Shown: positions 18,197 through 26,552 of the stretch, one piece after another
Numbering within the stretch: position 1 is the stretch's first letter
Layout of the letters: every line of letters begins with the position of its first letter
Assembly: GCA_031180595.1 (NCBI GenBank)
Contig: JAPSLQ010000004.1
Location: forward strand, 1-47,122
Source of the DNA: Isoptericola sp.
GTDB taxonomy: Bacteria; Actinomycetota; Actinomycetes; Actinomycetales; Cellulomonadaceae
Length of the DNA: 47,122 nt
Direction of reading: 5' to 3'
The notes under the pieces: generated by a model
Database searches by the model: none
Told to the model about the DNA's origin: nothing
What the model saw: the letters and a program-made list of their open reading frames with translations, nothing else
Program-made: the position numbers and the translations under genes

Positions 18197-19420
18197 TCAG
18201 TAGGTGGGTACCGACGGGTCGACCTCGCGCGACCATGCCGCGATCCCGCCGGCCACCTCGCGGGCGTCCAGGCCGGCGTCGCGCAGGACGGCCGCCACCC
18301 GCGCGGCGCGGGGGCCGGCCTTGCACACCACGTGCACGGGCCTGCCACCGGCCCGCCGGGCGACGTCGGCGACGGCGTCGTCGGCGCGGTGCGGTTCGGT
18401 GAACGTCGTCGAGGGGACGACGTGGGCGCCGTCGAACGCCGCCACGGCGACCTCCCACGGCTCGCGCACGTCGAGGACGAACGGCTCGGGCGCGTCCCCG
18501 GACGCGGCGGCCGCCCGCAGCTCGGCCAGCTCGCGCGGCGCGGTCGTCGCTGTGCCCGGCGAGCCGGTCGTGGGCGCGGGCGCCGGGGACAGGCCGCAGA
18601 ACGTCGCGTACGCGGCGTCGTCGGGCAGCGCGGTGACGGGGGAGCGGGTCGGGTCGCGACGCACGGTCAGGTGCCGCCAGGTGAGCTCGAGCGCGTCGTG
18701 CACGGCCAGGCGGCCGAGCAGCGTGCGCCCCGCGCCGGTGATCAGCTTGACCGCCTCGGTCGCCATGACCGAGCCGATCGTGCCGCACAGCGCGCCGAGC
18801 ACGCCGCCCGTCGCGCAGTCGGGCGCGAGCGCGGGCGGCGGCGGCTCGGGGAACACGTCGCGGTAGGTCACGCCCTCGGCGGCGCCGGGCGGGGCCGCCC
18901 AGAACGTCGACACCTGACCCTGGAAGCGGTAGATGCCGCCCCAGACGACCGGGACGCCCGCCAGCTCGGCCGCGTCGGAGACGAGGTAGCGGGTCGTGAA
19001 GTTGTCCGAGCCGTCGAGGACGACGTCGTAGCCGGTCAGCAGGTCGACCGCGTTGCCGGAGCGCAGGCGCTCGCGGTGCTCGACGACGCGCACGCCCGGG
19101 TTGACGTCGGCGAGGGCTGCCGCGGCCGACGCCGTCTTGGGCGTGCCGACGTCCGAGGTGCCGTGCAGGACCTGCCGCTGCAGGTTGGAGGCGTCCACGA
19201 CGTCGTCGTCGACGACGCCGATCGTGCCCACGCCCGCCGCGGCGAGGTACAGCAGGGCGGGGCTGCCGAGCCCGCCCGCGCCGACCACGAGCACCCGGGC
19301 CGCGGCCAGCCTGCGCTGACCCTCGATCCCGATGCCCGGCAGCGACACGTGCCGGGCGTACCGGGCGAGCTCGTCGGCCCGCAGCTCCGGTCCCGGTTCG
19401 ACCAGGGGAGGAAGCGTCAC
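18197..19420 (-). CDS. moeZ: Adenylyltransferase/sulfurtransferase MoeZ
   Basis: 407 residues. The ThiF/MoeB-type adenylating domain (about 1-255: YARHVSLPGIGIEGQRRL, VLVVGAGGLGSPALLYLAAA, DGSDNFTTRYLVSD, and DCATGGVLGALCGTIGS) is followed by a C-terminal rhodanese domain (about 300-407: FVLDVREPWEV and the loop VVCKAGPRAARV with its active Cys). MoeZ adenylates and thiocarboxylates ubiquitin-like sulfur carriers such as ThiS and MoaD-type proteins. It converges on the DUF559 gene, with the thi operon just beyond. The start GTG 19420 is 7 bases after a -10 hexamer. Confidence 0.92.
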   Translation of the reverse strand: MTLPPLVEPGPELRADELARYARHVSLPGIGIEGQRRLAAARVLVVGAGGLGSPALLYLAAAGVGTIGVVDDDVVDASNLQRQVLHGTSDVGTPKTASAAAALADVNPGVRVVEHRERLRSGNAVDLLTGYDVVLDGSDNFTTRYLVSDAAELAGVPVVWGGIYRFQGQVSTFWAAPPGAAEGVTYRDVFPEPPPPALAPDCATGGVLGALCGTIGSVMATEAVKLITGAGRTLLGRLAVHDALELTWRHLTVRRDPTRSPVTALPDDAAYATFCGLSPAPAPTTGSPGTATTAPRELAELRAAAASGDAPEPFVLDVREPWEVAVAAFDGAHVVPSTTFTEPHRADDAVADVARRAGGRPVHVVCKAGPRAARVAAVLRDAGLDAREVAGGIAAWSREVDPSVPTY

Positions 19421-19427
19421 GGCAACG

Positions 19428-19433
19428 AGGGTA
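19428..19433 (-). promoter_or_regulatory. -10 hexamer of moeZ
   Basis: TACCCT on the minus strand with 7 bases before GTG 19420 (leaderless layout). Confidence 0.55.
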
Positions 19434-19460
19434 GTTGCCGATCCGCCGGTCGGACGCGGG

Positions 19461-21236
19461 CTACTCGTGCTGCCAGCTGTGCCACAGCCGCGCGTACTCG
19501 CCCTCCGCGGCCACGAGCTCGTCGTGCGGGCCGATCTCGGTGATCCGCCCGCCGTCGACGACGGCGACACGGTCGGCGTCGTGCGCGGTGTGCAGCCGGT
19601 GCGCGATCGCCACGACCGTGCGACCGGTGAGGACCGCGTTGAGCGAACGCTCGAGGTGGCGTGCGGCGCGCGGGTCCAGCAGCGACGTCGCCTCGTCGAG
19701 CACGAGCGTGTGCGGGTCGAGCAGCACGAGCCGCGCGAGCGCCACCTGCTGCGCCTGCGCGGGTGTGAGGCTGTGACCGCCCGAGCCGACCTCGGTCTCG
19801 AGGCCCTCGGGCAGCACCGCGGCCCACTCGCGCGCGTCGACCGCGCCGAGCGCCTCCCAGAGCTTCTCGTCCGACGCCGAGGTGTCCGCGAGCCGGAGGT
19901 TCTCCGCGAGCGTGCCGACGAAGACGTGGTGCTCCTGCGTCACGAGGGCCACGTGCTTGCGCAGGTCCTCGAGCGGCAGCTCGACGAGCGGCACGCCGCC
20001 CACCGTGACCGACCCGCCCGTGGGCGGGTGGATGCCCGCGAGCATGCGCCCGAGCGTCGACTTCCCGGCGCCCGAGGGTCCGACGACGGCGAGCCGCTCG
20101 CCGGGCCGCAGGTCCAGGTCGATGCCGTGCAGCACGTCGTGGCCCTCGCGGTACGCGTAGCGCACCCCGTGCGCGCGCACCTCGTCCGACTCGGGGACGG
20201 CGGTGCCGGCCTCCCGGTCCGGAGCCACCAGGCCGACGCCGACGAGGCGTGCGAGCGCGACGGCCGCGACCTGCAGCTCGTCGAGCCAGAACACGAGGTC
20301 GAACACCGGCCCGCCGAGCTGGTGCGCGTAGAGCGCGATCGTCGCGACGGTGCCGACCGTCGTCAGGTCCTGCGACGCGAGCCACGCGCCCCACAGCACG
20401 ACGACGATCGGCGCGACCGCGACCGCGGCGTCGAGCGACGGGATCAGCCGGAGCCGCAGCGCGAGCGTGTACTTCTCGGCCTCGAACGTCTCGGTGAGGT
20501 CCCGGCGCAGCCGACGGCGGACCTTCGCGCCGAGGTGCAGCGCGTCCGTGGTCCGCGCGCCCTCGACCGCCTCGGTGATCGTGCCGTTGACCGTCGCGTA
20601 CGCGGCCGACTCGCGCAGGTAGCCGGGCGTGGCGCGCTTGAGGTACCAGCGCGTCGCGACCCAGATGAGCGGCACCCCGGACAGCAGGCCGAACGCGACG
20701 AGCGGGTCGGTCAGGAACGAGGCGACGACCGTGAGCCCGATCGTCACGATGCACACGAGGACTCGCGGCACGCCGAACCGGACCGCGTGCTGGAGCTTGT
20801 TGACGTCGTTCGTGGTGCGGGCCACGAGGTCGCCCGTGCCGGCCTTCTCGACGACGGACAGCGGCAGCCTGGTCACGGTGCTCATGAACTCCTCGCGGAG
20901 CTCGGCGAACACCTCCTCGCCGAACACCATCGACACCTTCTGCGCGAACCGCGTCACCACGGCCTGCGCCACGACGGCGCCCACCAGCACGAGCGCGAGC
21001 ATGTCGACGTGGCCGAGCGTGGTGCCGGCGGCCACCTCGTCGATGATCCGGCCGAGCAGGAACGGGCCGGCGAGACCTGCCACGGCCGCGACGGTGTGCA
21101 GCGCGGCGATCGACCCGAGCGCGCGGCGGTGGCGGCGGAAGAGCCGGCTCACGGTGCGGTTGACCTCGGCGCGGTCGGCGATGGGCAGCAGGTTCGCGCC
21201 CGCCGTCGACGTCGCCGCGGGCGTGCTCGCGCTCAT
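19461..21236 (-). CDS. ABC exporter half-transporter, subunit with degenerate signature motif
   Basis: 591 residues. A six-helix type IV (exporter) membrane domain (about 35-330) is followed by a nucleotide-binding domain. Walker [10 protein letters not shown] (386-394), Q-loop (LVTQEHHVF), Walker B with catalytic Glu (TLVLDEATS, about 510-518) and switch His546 (AHR) are intact. The signature, normally LSGGQ, is LTPAQ (490-494, bases 19755-19769). ATG 21236 overlaps the stop of the partner gene (ATGA), so the two are coupled and surely form a heterodimer. The substrate is unknown; multidrug or lipid export is typical. Confidence 0.92.
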   Translation of the reverse strand: MSASTPAATSTAGANLLPIADRAEVNRTVSRLFRRHRRALGSIAALHTVAAVAGLAGPFLLGRIIDEVAAGTTLGHVDMLALVLVGAVVAQAVVTRFAQKVSMVFGEEVFAELREEFMSTVTRLPLSVVEKAGTGDLVARTTNDVNKLQHAVRFGVPRVLVCIVTIGLTVVASFLTDPLVAFGLLSGVPLIWVATRWYLKRATPGYLRESAAYATVNGTITEAVEGARTTDALHLGAKVRRRLRRDLTETFEAEKYTLALRLRLIPSLDAAVAVAPIVVVLWGAWLASQDLTTVGTVATIALYAHQLGGPVFDLVFWLDELQVAAVALARLVGVGLVAPDREAGTAVPESDEVRAHGVRYAYREGHDVLHGIDLDLRPGERLAVVGPSGAGKSTLGRMLAGIHPPTGGSVTVGGVPLVELPLEDLRKHVALVTQEHHVFVGTLAENLRLADTSASDEKLWEALGAVDAREWAAVLPEGLETEVGSGGHSLTPAQAQQVALARLVLLDPHTLVLDEATSLLDPRAARHLERSLNAVLTGRTVVAIAHRLHTAHDADRVAVVDGGRITEIGPHDELVAAEGEYARLWHSWQHE

Positions 21237-23035
21237 CGCGTCGCTCCTTCCAGCTCGTCGGTGGTGCCGGTCGTCTCGTCGGTGGTCGTCACGTCGGGGT
21301 CCTCGGCCATGCTGCGCCCGACGACGGCGCGGTAGCGGGCGCCGAGCTCGTCGTCGCGGTCGAGCAGCTCGGCGTGCGTGCCCGACGCGGTGACGCGCGC
21401 GTCGTCGTCGAGCAGGACGACCTCGTCGAGGTGGTCGAGCACGAGCGGGCTGGCGGTGACCACCAGCGTGGTGCGCCCGCGGCGCACGGCCGCGACGCGC
21501 TCGGCGATGCGTGCCTCGGTGTGCGCGTCGACGGCGCTCGTGGGCTCGACGAGCACGAGGATCTCGGGCTCGGTCAGCAGCGCGCGGGCGAGCGCGACGC
21601 GCTGGCGCTGCCCGCCGGACAGCGACCGGCCCTTCTCGGGCAGCTCGCCCGCGAGACCGCCGGGCACGCTGTCGAGCACGTCGTGCGCGTCGGCCGCGAA
21701 GAGCGCGCCCAGGAGCTCGGCCTCGGACGCGCGCCCGCGCGCGTCGAGCTCCTCGCCCAGGATGCCGGAGAACAGGTGCGGCGTGGCCTCGGAGACCACG
21801 ACGCGGTGCCGCAGCGTCTCCTTGTCGAGGTCGGCGAGCAGCACCCCGCCCAGCCGGACGGGCGTCGCGGCCTCGGCGTCGTCGTCGAACCGCCCCAGGC
21901 GGACGGCGACGCGCGCCGACGCGTCGGGGTCCGCCGAGACGAGGCCCACGACCCGGCCGGGCCGCAGCACGAGGCCGCTCGTCTCGTCGACGAGCTCCGA
22001 GCCCGCGGGCGGGGCGTCCGCCGGCGACGCGGGCTGCGGCGTCGCCTCGGTGACCTCCAGGACGCCGAGGATCTTGCGCGAGGACACGACCGCGCGGATG
22101 ACCATCTGGAGCATCTGCGTGGCGATCTGCACCGGCCACGAGAGGAACGCCGCGTACCCGTAGTAGGCGACGAGCTGGCCGCTCGTGATGTCGCCCACGA
22201 CGGCGGCACGGGCGCCGAGCCACAGCACGAGCGCGACGAGCAGCCCCGGCAGGAGGACCTGGAGGCCGTCGAGCACCGACTGCAGCACCGCGACCCGCAC
22301 GCCCTGGCGCCGGACCTCCTGCGACTGGCGCGCGTACCGCCCCGCGAACACGTCCTCGCCGCCGATGCCGCGCAGGATGCGCAGGCCCGAGACGGTGTCC
22401 GAGCCGAGAGCGGTGAGGCGGCCCGTCGCCTCGCGGTGCGTGCCCTGGCGCGACTGCAGCGGCTTGACCAGGAGCGCGAGGACTCCGGCGACGACCGGGA
22501 TGCCGAGCGTGAGCACGAGGCCGAGCGTCAGGTTCTGCGAGAGCACCACGACCGCGACCGCGACGTACGCGAGGACTCCGCCGGCGAACCGGCCCGCCAT
22601 CGCGAACATGTCACCCACGCGCAGGGCGTCGTTGGCGACGGCCGCGACGACCTCGCCCGTGGGCAGCCGGCGTGTGATCGCGTGCCCCGCGCGCGATGCC
22701 TTGTCCCCGATGAGCTGGGAGAACGAGAACGCCGCGCGCAGCCAGTTCTCGACGTCCCAGGTGTGGCTGAAGACGCCGGCGACGACGATGACCGCCGCGG
22801 CGCCGAGCATCGCGCCGCACCACGCCCACAGCTCGGGGCCGAACCCGTGGGCGAGTCCCTCGTCGATCGCCCGGCCGAGCAGCAGCGGCGCCGCGGCCGA
22901 GGCGAGCATCGCGACGACGCCCACGAGGAGCGACTTCGCGAGCACGTCGCGCTGCCGCCACGCCTGCCACGCGAGCAGGCGCGCCGGGGACGCGACGGGA
23001 GGGGTGCCCGTGTCGGGCAGGGGAAGGGGGCGCAC
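21233..23035 (-). CDS. ABC exporter half-transporter, subunit with degenerate Walker A and B
   Basis: About 600 residues with an exporter membrane domain (about 30-325) and a nucleotide-binding domain. The signature LSGGQRQR is canonical (bases about 21608-21622). Walker A has lost its Gly/Lys residues ([12 protein letters not shown], about 21910-21943). Walker B reads ILVLVEP with the Asp replaced by Val, the Q-loop Gln is Glu, and the switch His is absent (TASPL). It is therefore the non-catalytic partner that supplies only its signature. The start is either GTG 23035 (8 bases after TACGCT) or GTG 23041; I favour 23035. It is divergent from the DUF3817 gene. Confidence 0.9.
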   Translation of the reverse strand: MRPLPLPDTGTPPVASPARLLAWQAWRQRDVLAKSLLVGVVAMLASAAAPLLLGRAIDEGLAHGFGPELWAWCGAMLGAAAVIVVAGVFSHTWDVENWLRAAFSFSQLIGDKASRAGHAITRRLPTGEVVAAVANDALRVGDMFAMAGRFAGGVLAYVAVAVVVLSQNLTLGLVLTLGIPVVAGVLALLVKPLQSRQGTHREATGRLTALGSDTVSGLRILRGIGGEDVFAGRYARQSQEVRRQGVRVAVLQSVLDGLQVLLPGLLVALVLWLGARAAVVGDITSGQLVAYYGYAAFLSWPVQIATQMLQMVIRAVVSSRKILGVLEVTEATPQPASPADAPPAGSELVDETSGLVLRPGRVVGLVSADPDASARVAVRLGRFDDDAEAATPVRLGGVLLADLDKETLRHRVVVSEATPHLFSGILGEELDARGRASEAELLGALFAADAHDVLDSVPGGLAGELPEKGRSLSGGQRQRVALARALLTEPEILVLVEPTSAVDAHTEARIAERVAAVRRGRTTLVVTASPLVLDHLDEVVLLDDDARVTASGTHAELLDRDDELGARYRAVVGRSMAEDPDVTTTDETTGTTDELEGATR

Positions 23036-23043
23036 GATCACCC

Positions 23044-23049
23044 AGCGTA
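23044..23049 (-). promoter_or_regulatory. Candidate -10 of the ABC exporter operon
   Basis: TACGCT on the minus strand. It leaves 8 bases before GTG 23035 and only 2 before GTG 23041, which favours the inner start. Confidence 0.45.
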
Positions 23050-23088
23050 GGCAGCGCCACCGACACGGGGCACCCGTTTTTCCTCGCC

Positions 23089-23094
23089 TACGAT
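23089..23094 (+). promoter_or_regulatory. -10 hexamer of the DUF3817 gene
   Basis: TACGAT with 6 bases before GTG 23101 (leaderless layout). A T-rich run just upstream could serve as part of a spacer or -35 region. Confidence 0.6.
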
Positions 23095-23100
23095 GCTCAG

Positions 23101-23505
23101 GTGACCTCGCCGCAGCAGCCCGCCCCCACGCCGACCGCCGACCAGGCCGCGACCGCGATCCGCAAGGCCCGCGGCGCGCTGTCCCGCTACCGGTTCATGG
23201 CGGTCCTCACGGGCGTGATGCTGCTGGTGCTGTGCGTCGAGATGTTCTTCAAGTACGTGGTGCCCGTCGACGCCGTCGTCGACTACATGGGCTGGGTGCC
23301 GTTCGCGCACGGATGGATCTACGTCGTGTACCTCGTCACGGTGCTCGACCTGTGGGCCAAGATGCGCTGGGGCTTCGGGCGCCTCGCCACGATGGTGCTC
23401 GCCGGCGTCGTGCCGGTGATGTCGTTCGTCCTCGAGAAGAAGGTGCACTCCGAGGCCGACGCCAAGCTCGCCGCGCTCGCCGAGCGCTACGCGACCGGGA
23501 ACTGA
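23101..23505 (+). CDS. DUF3817 integral membrane protein
   Basis: 134 residues with three predicted membrane helices (about 33-53, 70-88, 97-113). The pattern [42 protein letters not shown] and FVLEKKV is that of DUF3817, a small family often found close to guaA in actinobacteria. Its function is unknown. Residues 1-25 are Pro/Ala-rich and probably cytoplasmic. The next gene starts 28 bases later. Confidence 0.88.
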   Translation: MTSPQQPAPTPTADQAATAIRKARGALSRYRFMAVLTGVMLLVLCVEMFFKYVVPVDAVVDYMGWVPFAHGWIYVVYLVTVLDLWAKMRWGFGRLATMVLAGVVPVMSFVLEKKVHSEADAKLAALAERYATGN

Positions 23506-23533
23506 CCACGGCTCTGCAGGGGGACACACAGCC

Positions 23534-24205
23534 ATGCGTTCACGACTCGTCACAGCCGTCGTGCTGTCCGCGGCACTCCTGACCGGATGCACGGGAGGTG
23601 ACGGCGCCTCGGACGCGACGCCGGAGCCGGCCGGCACGCAGGCCGGTGCGGAGGGGACCGCGCAGGCCGACGGCACCGCGGGCACCGGCCCGGGATCGGC
23701 GTCGGCGGCCGACGCCGTGATGGCCGAGCAGACCCTCGCCACGCCGCACGGCGGCGGCGAGGCCCACGGCGGTGAGGTCACCGTCGCCCTCCGGTCCGTG
23801 GAGGTCGCCGGCGGCACGATGACGGTGCGGTGGGCGCTCACGTGGTCCGACGACGACGCGCCGGCCGACGCGGGGGCCAACTACTACGACATGGGGATCG
23901 TGCCCGTCACCACCGTCACCGACCGGGAGAACCTCAAGGCGTACCGGCCGTTCTGCACGGAGGGCTCGTGGCAGCCGGACACCGAGTCGGTGGGGGACCG
24001 GGCGGCCGCGCAGAGCCGCTGCCAGGCCACCATGCTGGTGTCGCCGCTCGAGAACGTCTTCTTCAAGTTCCCCAACCACGGCACGGTCGAGGCGTGGGCG
24101 GTCCTGCCGGCGCCCGAGGGTCGTCCCGAGACGGTCGACGTGGCCCCGGCGGAGGGCCTGCCCCTCTTCACGGGCGCGACCGTCACCTACCTCGACGAGG
24201 AGTGA
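23534..24205 (+). CDS. Secreted lipoprotein of unknown function
   Basis: 223 residues. A signal peptide ends in a lipobox LLTGC, so Cys19 would be lipid-modified. A flexible Gly/Ala/Thr linker (about 20-60) follows, then a domain (about 70-223) with alternating hydrophobic strands: VTVALRSVEVAGGTMTVRWAL, here broken as VTVALRSVEV and MTVRWALTW. Two further Cys residues (in RPFCTEG and SRCQATM) could form a disulfide. The ribosome site is GGGGGA, about 9 bases before ATG 23534. It is followed after 2 bases by an OmpA-domain gene and probably works with it at the cell wall. I do not recognise the family. Confidence 0.8.
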   Translation: MRSRLVTAVVLSAALLTGCTGGDGASDATPEPAGTQAGAEGTAQADGTAGTGPGSASAADAVMAEQTLATPHGGGEAHGGEVTVALRSVEVAGGTMTVRWALTWSDDDAPADAGANYYDMGIVPVTTVTDRENLKAYRPFCTEGSWQPDTESVGDRAAAQSRCQATMLVSPLENVFFKFPNHGTVEAWAVLPAPEGRPETVDVAPAEGLPLFTGATVTYLDEE

Positions 24206-24207
24206 GC

Positions 24208-24870
24208 ATGTCGCGCAGCGGTAGCGCGGCCGTCGTGGCCGCGGTCTTCCTGCTCGGCACGGGCGTCCCCGTCGCGCACGCAGCGCTCCCGCACGAGGCC
24301 TCGCCGGCGCCGTCGGGTGCCGGGGAGCCGGACCCGGAGCTCGTGGCCGAGGCGGCCGAGCATCTCGCGCAGGACCGCGAGCGGATCGAGGGCGTCGAGA
24401 TCACTCCCGAGATGCGCGCGGCCGCGGTCCTGGACCTGCGTGCGGAGGACGCGACGTTCGACCTGCGGCCCGACGACTCGACGACCTCGCTCGAGACGGC
24501 GCGCACCGAGGAGGAGGACACGGTCGTCACGCTGACCTCGGACCTGCTGTTCGAGTTCGGGTCGGCCGATCTCACGCCCGCCGCGCGCGACGCGGTCACG
24601 GCGCTCGCCGACGACATCCCCGAGGGTGCCGCGATCGAGGTCGACGGGCACACGGACTCGGTCGGCAGCGAGGAGCTGAACCTCGACCTGTCGCAGCGGC
24701 GGGCCGACGCGGTCGCCGACGTGCTGCGCGCGGCGCGCGCCGACCTCGAGCTCACGGTCACCGGCCACGGGGAGTCCCAGCCGGTCGCGGAGAACGAGGT
24801 CGGCGGCGAGGACAACCCCGCCGGCCGTGCCCTGAACCGCCGGGTCGAGGTGACGTACCCGACGTCGTGA
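24208..24870 (+). CDS. OmpA-family peptidoglycan-associated protein
   Basis: 220 residues. The signal peptide probably ends near AHA (about residue 25). A variable region of about 80 residues, rich in acidic residues, leads to an OmpA C-terminal domain (about 110-218). That domain shows DLLFEFGSADLTPAARDAV, the core VDGHTDSVGSEELNLDLSQR with the Asp/Arg diaminopimelate-binding pattern, VTGHGESQPVAENE and NRRVEV. Gram-positive cells lack an outer membrane, so this is likely a secreted cell-wall-binding protein. The 2-base gap to the lipoprotein gene indicates one operon. Confidence 0.88.
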   Translation: MSRSGSAAVVAAVFLLGTGVPVAHAALPHEASPAPSGAGEPDPELVAEAAEHLAQDRERIEGVEITPEMRAAAVLDLRAEDATFDLRPDDSTTSLETARTEEEDTVVTLTSDLLFEFGSADLTPAARDAVTALADDIPEGAAIEVDGHTDSVGSEELNLDLSQRRADAVADVLRAARADLELTVTGHGESQPVAENEVGGEDNPAGRALNRRVEVTYPTS

Positions 24871-24888
24871 CCGCCCACGGGCCGCGAC

Positions 24889-24894
24889 TATCCT
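24889..24894 (+). promoter_or_regulatory. -10 hexamer of guaA
   Basis: TATCCT with 6 bases before GTG 24901 (leaderless layout). Confidence 0.6.
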
Positions 24895-24900
24895 GGGACG

Positions 24901-26523
24901 GTGACGTCGCCCGCCACCGCCCCCTCCGCCTCCTCGACTTCGCCCGCCTCGACGGCGCCCGCCACGCCGCGGCCCGTCCTCGTGGTCGACTTCGGCGCCC
25001 AGTACGCGCAGCTCATCGCGCGTCGCGTCCGTGAGGCCAGCGTCTACTCCGAGATCGTGCCGCACACCTGGTCGGTCGAGCAGATGCTCGCCAAGGACCC
25101 GGCCGCGATCATCCTCTCCGGCGGGCCGTCGTCGGTCTACGCGACGGGTGCACCGTTCGTCGACCCGGCGCTGTTCGACGCCGGGGTCCCCGTGCTCGGC
25201 ATCTGCTACGGCTTCCAGGCCATGGCCAAGGCGCTCGGCGGCGAGGTCGCCCAGACCGGCCTGCGGGAGTACGGCGGCACCGAGGTCGAGGTGTGCTCGG
25301 CAGGCGTCCTGCTCGCGGGCACGCCCGACCACCAGACCACGTGGATGAGCCACGGCGACGCGGTGCACGCCGCGCCGGAGGGCTTCGAGGTGCTCGCGAC
25401 GTCGGCCGGCTCGCCGGTCGCGGCGTTCGAGGACCGCGGCCGCCGGCTCTTCGGCGTGCAGTGGCACCCCGAGGTCAAGCACTCCGCGCACGGGCAGACG
25501 ATCCTCGAGCACTTCCTCTACGAGGGCGCCGGGCTGGCTCCCGAGTGGACGGCCGGCAACGTCATCGCCGACCAGGTCGAGGCCATCCGCAAGCAGGTGG
25601 GCGACGCCCGCGTCATCTGCGGGCTGTCGGGCGGCGTGGACTCGTCGGTCGCCGCCGCGCTGGTGCAGAAGGCCGTCGGCGACCAGCTGACCTGCGTCTT
25701 CGTCGACCACGGGCTGCTGCGCGAGGGCGAGGCCGAGCAGGTCGAGCGCGACTTCGTCGCCGCGACCGGCGTCAACCTGGTGGTCCGCGACGAGCGCAAG
25801 CGCTTCCTGGACGCGCTCGCCGGGCACAGCGACCCGGAGACCAAGCGCAAGATCATCGGCCGTGAGTTCATCCGCGTCTTCGAGGACGCGGCGCGTGACA
25901 TCGTCGCCGACGCCGGGGCGCACGGGGAGCAGGTCAAGTTCCTCGTCCAGGGCACGCTCTACCCCGACGTCGTCGAGTCCGGCGGCGGCGAGGGCGCGGC
26001 GAACATCAAGTCCCACCACAACGTGGGCGGCCTGCCCGACGACCTGCAGTTCGAGCTCGTCGAGCCGCTGCGCACCCTGTTCAAGGACGAGGTGCGTGCG
26101 GTGGGGCTCGAGCTGGGCGTGCCGGAGGGCATCGTGTGGCGCCAGCCGTTCCCGGGTCCGGGCCTGGGGATCCGCATCGTCGGCGAGGTCACGGCCGAGC
26201 GGCTCGAGATCCTGCGCAAGGCCGACGCGATCGCGCGCGAGGAGCTCACGCGCGCGGGCCTGGACCGCGACATCTGGCAGTGCCCGGTCGTGCTGCTCGC
26301 CGACGTCCGCTCCGTGGGCGTCCAGGGCGACGGGCGCACGTACGGCCACCCGATCGTGCTGCGGCCCGTGTCGTCCGAGGACGCCATGACGGCCGACTGG
26401 ACGCGCCTGCCGTACGACGTGCTGTCGCTCATCTCGACGCGCATCACGAACGAGGTCGACGACGTCAACCGTGTGGTGCTCGACGTCACGAGCAAGCCGC
26501 CGGGGACCATCGAGTGGGAGTGA
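24901..26523 (+). CDS. guaA: GMP synthase (glutamine-hydrolysing)
   Basis: 540 residues. It converts XMP to GMP. The class I glutamine amidotransferase domain (about 22-215) has [19 protein letters not shown], the nucleophile Cys in [10 protein letters not shown], and the His-x-Glu in QWHPEVKHS. The ATP pyrophosphatase domain has the PP-loop [15 protein letters not shown] (about 240-254). The C-terminal dimerisation domain ends [16 protein letters not shown], as in all GuaA. The first 20 residues are a Ser/Thr/Pro leader before the conserved part; the start is supported by the -10 hexamer. Confidence 0.97.
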   Translation: MTSPATAPSASSTSPASTAPATPRPVLVVDFGAQYAQLIARRVREASVYSEIVPHTWSVEQMLAKDPAAIILSGGPSSVYATGAPFVDPALFDAGVPVLGICYGFQAMAKALGGEVAQTGLREYGGTEVEVCSAGVLLAGTPDHQTTWMSHGDAVHAAPEGFEVLATSAGSPVAAFEDRGRRLFGVQWHPEVKHSAHGQTILEHFLYEGAGLAPEWTAGNVIADQVEAIRKQVGDARVICGLSGGVDSSVAAALVQKAVGDQLTCVFVDHGLLREGEAEQVERDFVAATGVNLVVRDERKRFLDALAGHSDPETKRKIIGREFIRVFEDAARDIVADAGAHGEQVKFLVQGTLYPDVVESGGGEGAANIKSHHNVGGLPDDLQFELVEPLRTLFKDEVRAVGLELGVPEGIVWRQPFPGPGLGIRIVGEVTAERLEILRKADAIAREELTRAGLDRDIWQCPVVLLADVRSVGVQGDGRTYGHPIVLRPVSSEDAMTADWTRLPYDVLSLISTRITNEVDDVNRVVLDVTSKPPGTIEWE

Positions 26524-26540
26524 GCGCCGTCCGCGCTCGG

Positions 26541-26546
26541 TAGGTT
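26541..26546 (+). promoter_or_regulatory. -10 hexamer of the FAD/Fe-S oxidoreductase gene
   Basis: TAGGTT with 6 bases before ATG 26553 (leaderless layout). Confidence 0.6.
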
Positions 26547-26552
26547 GAGCGC

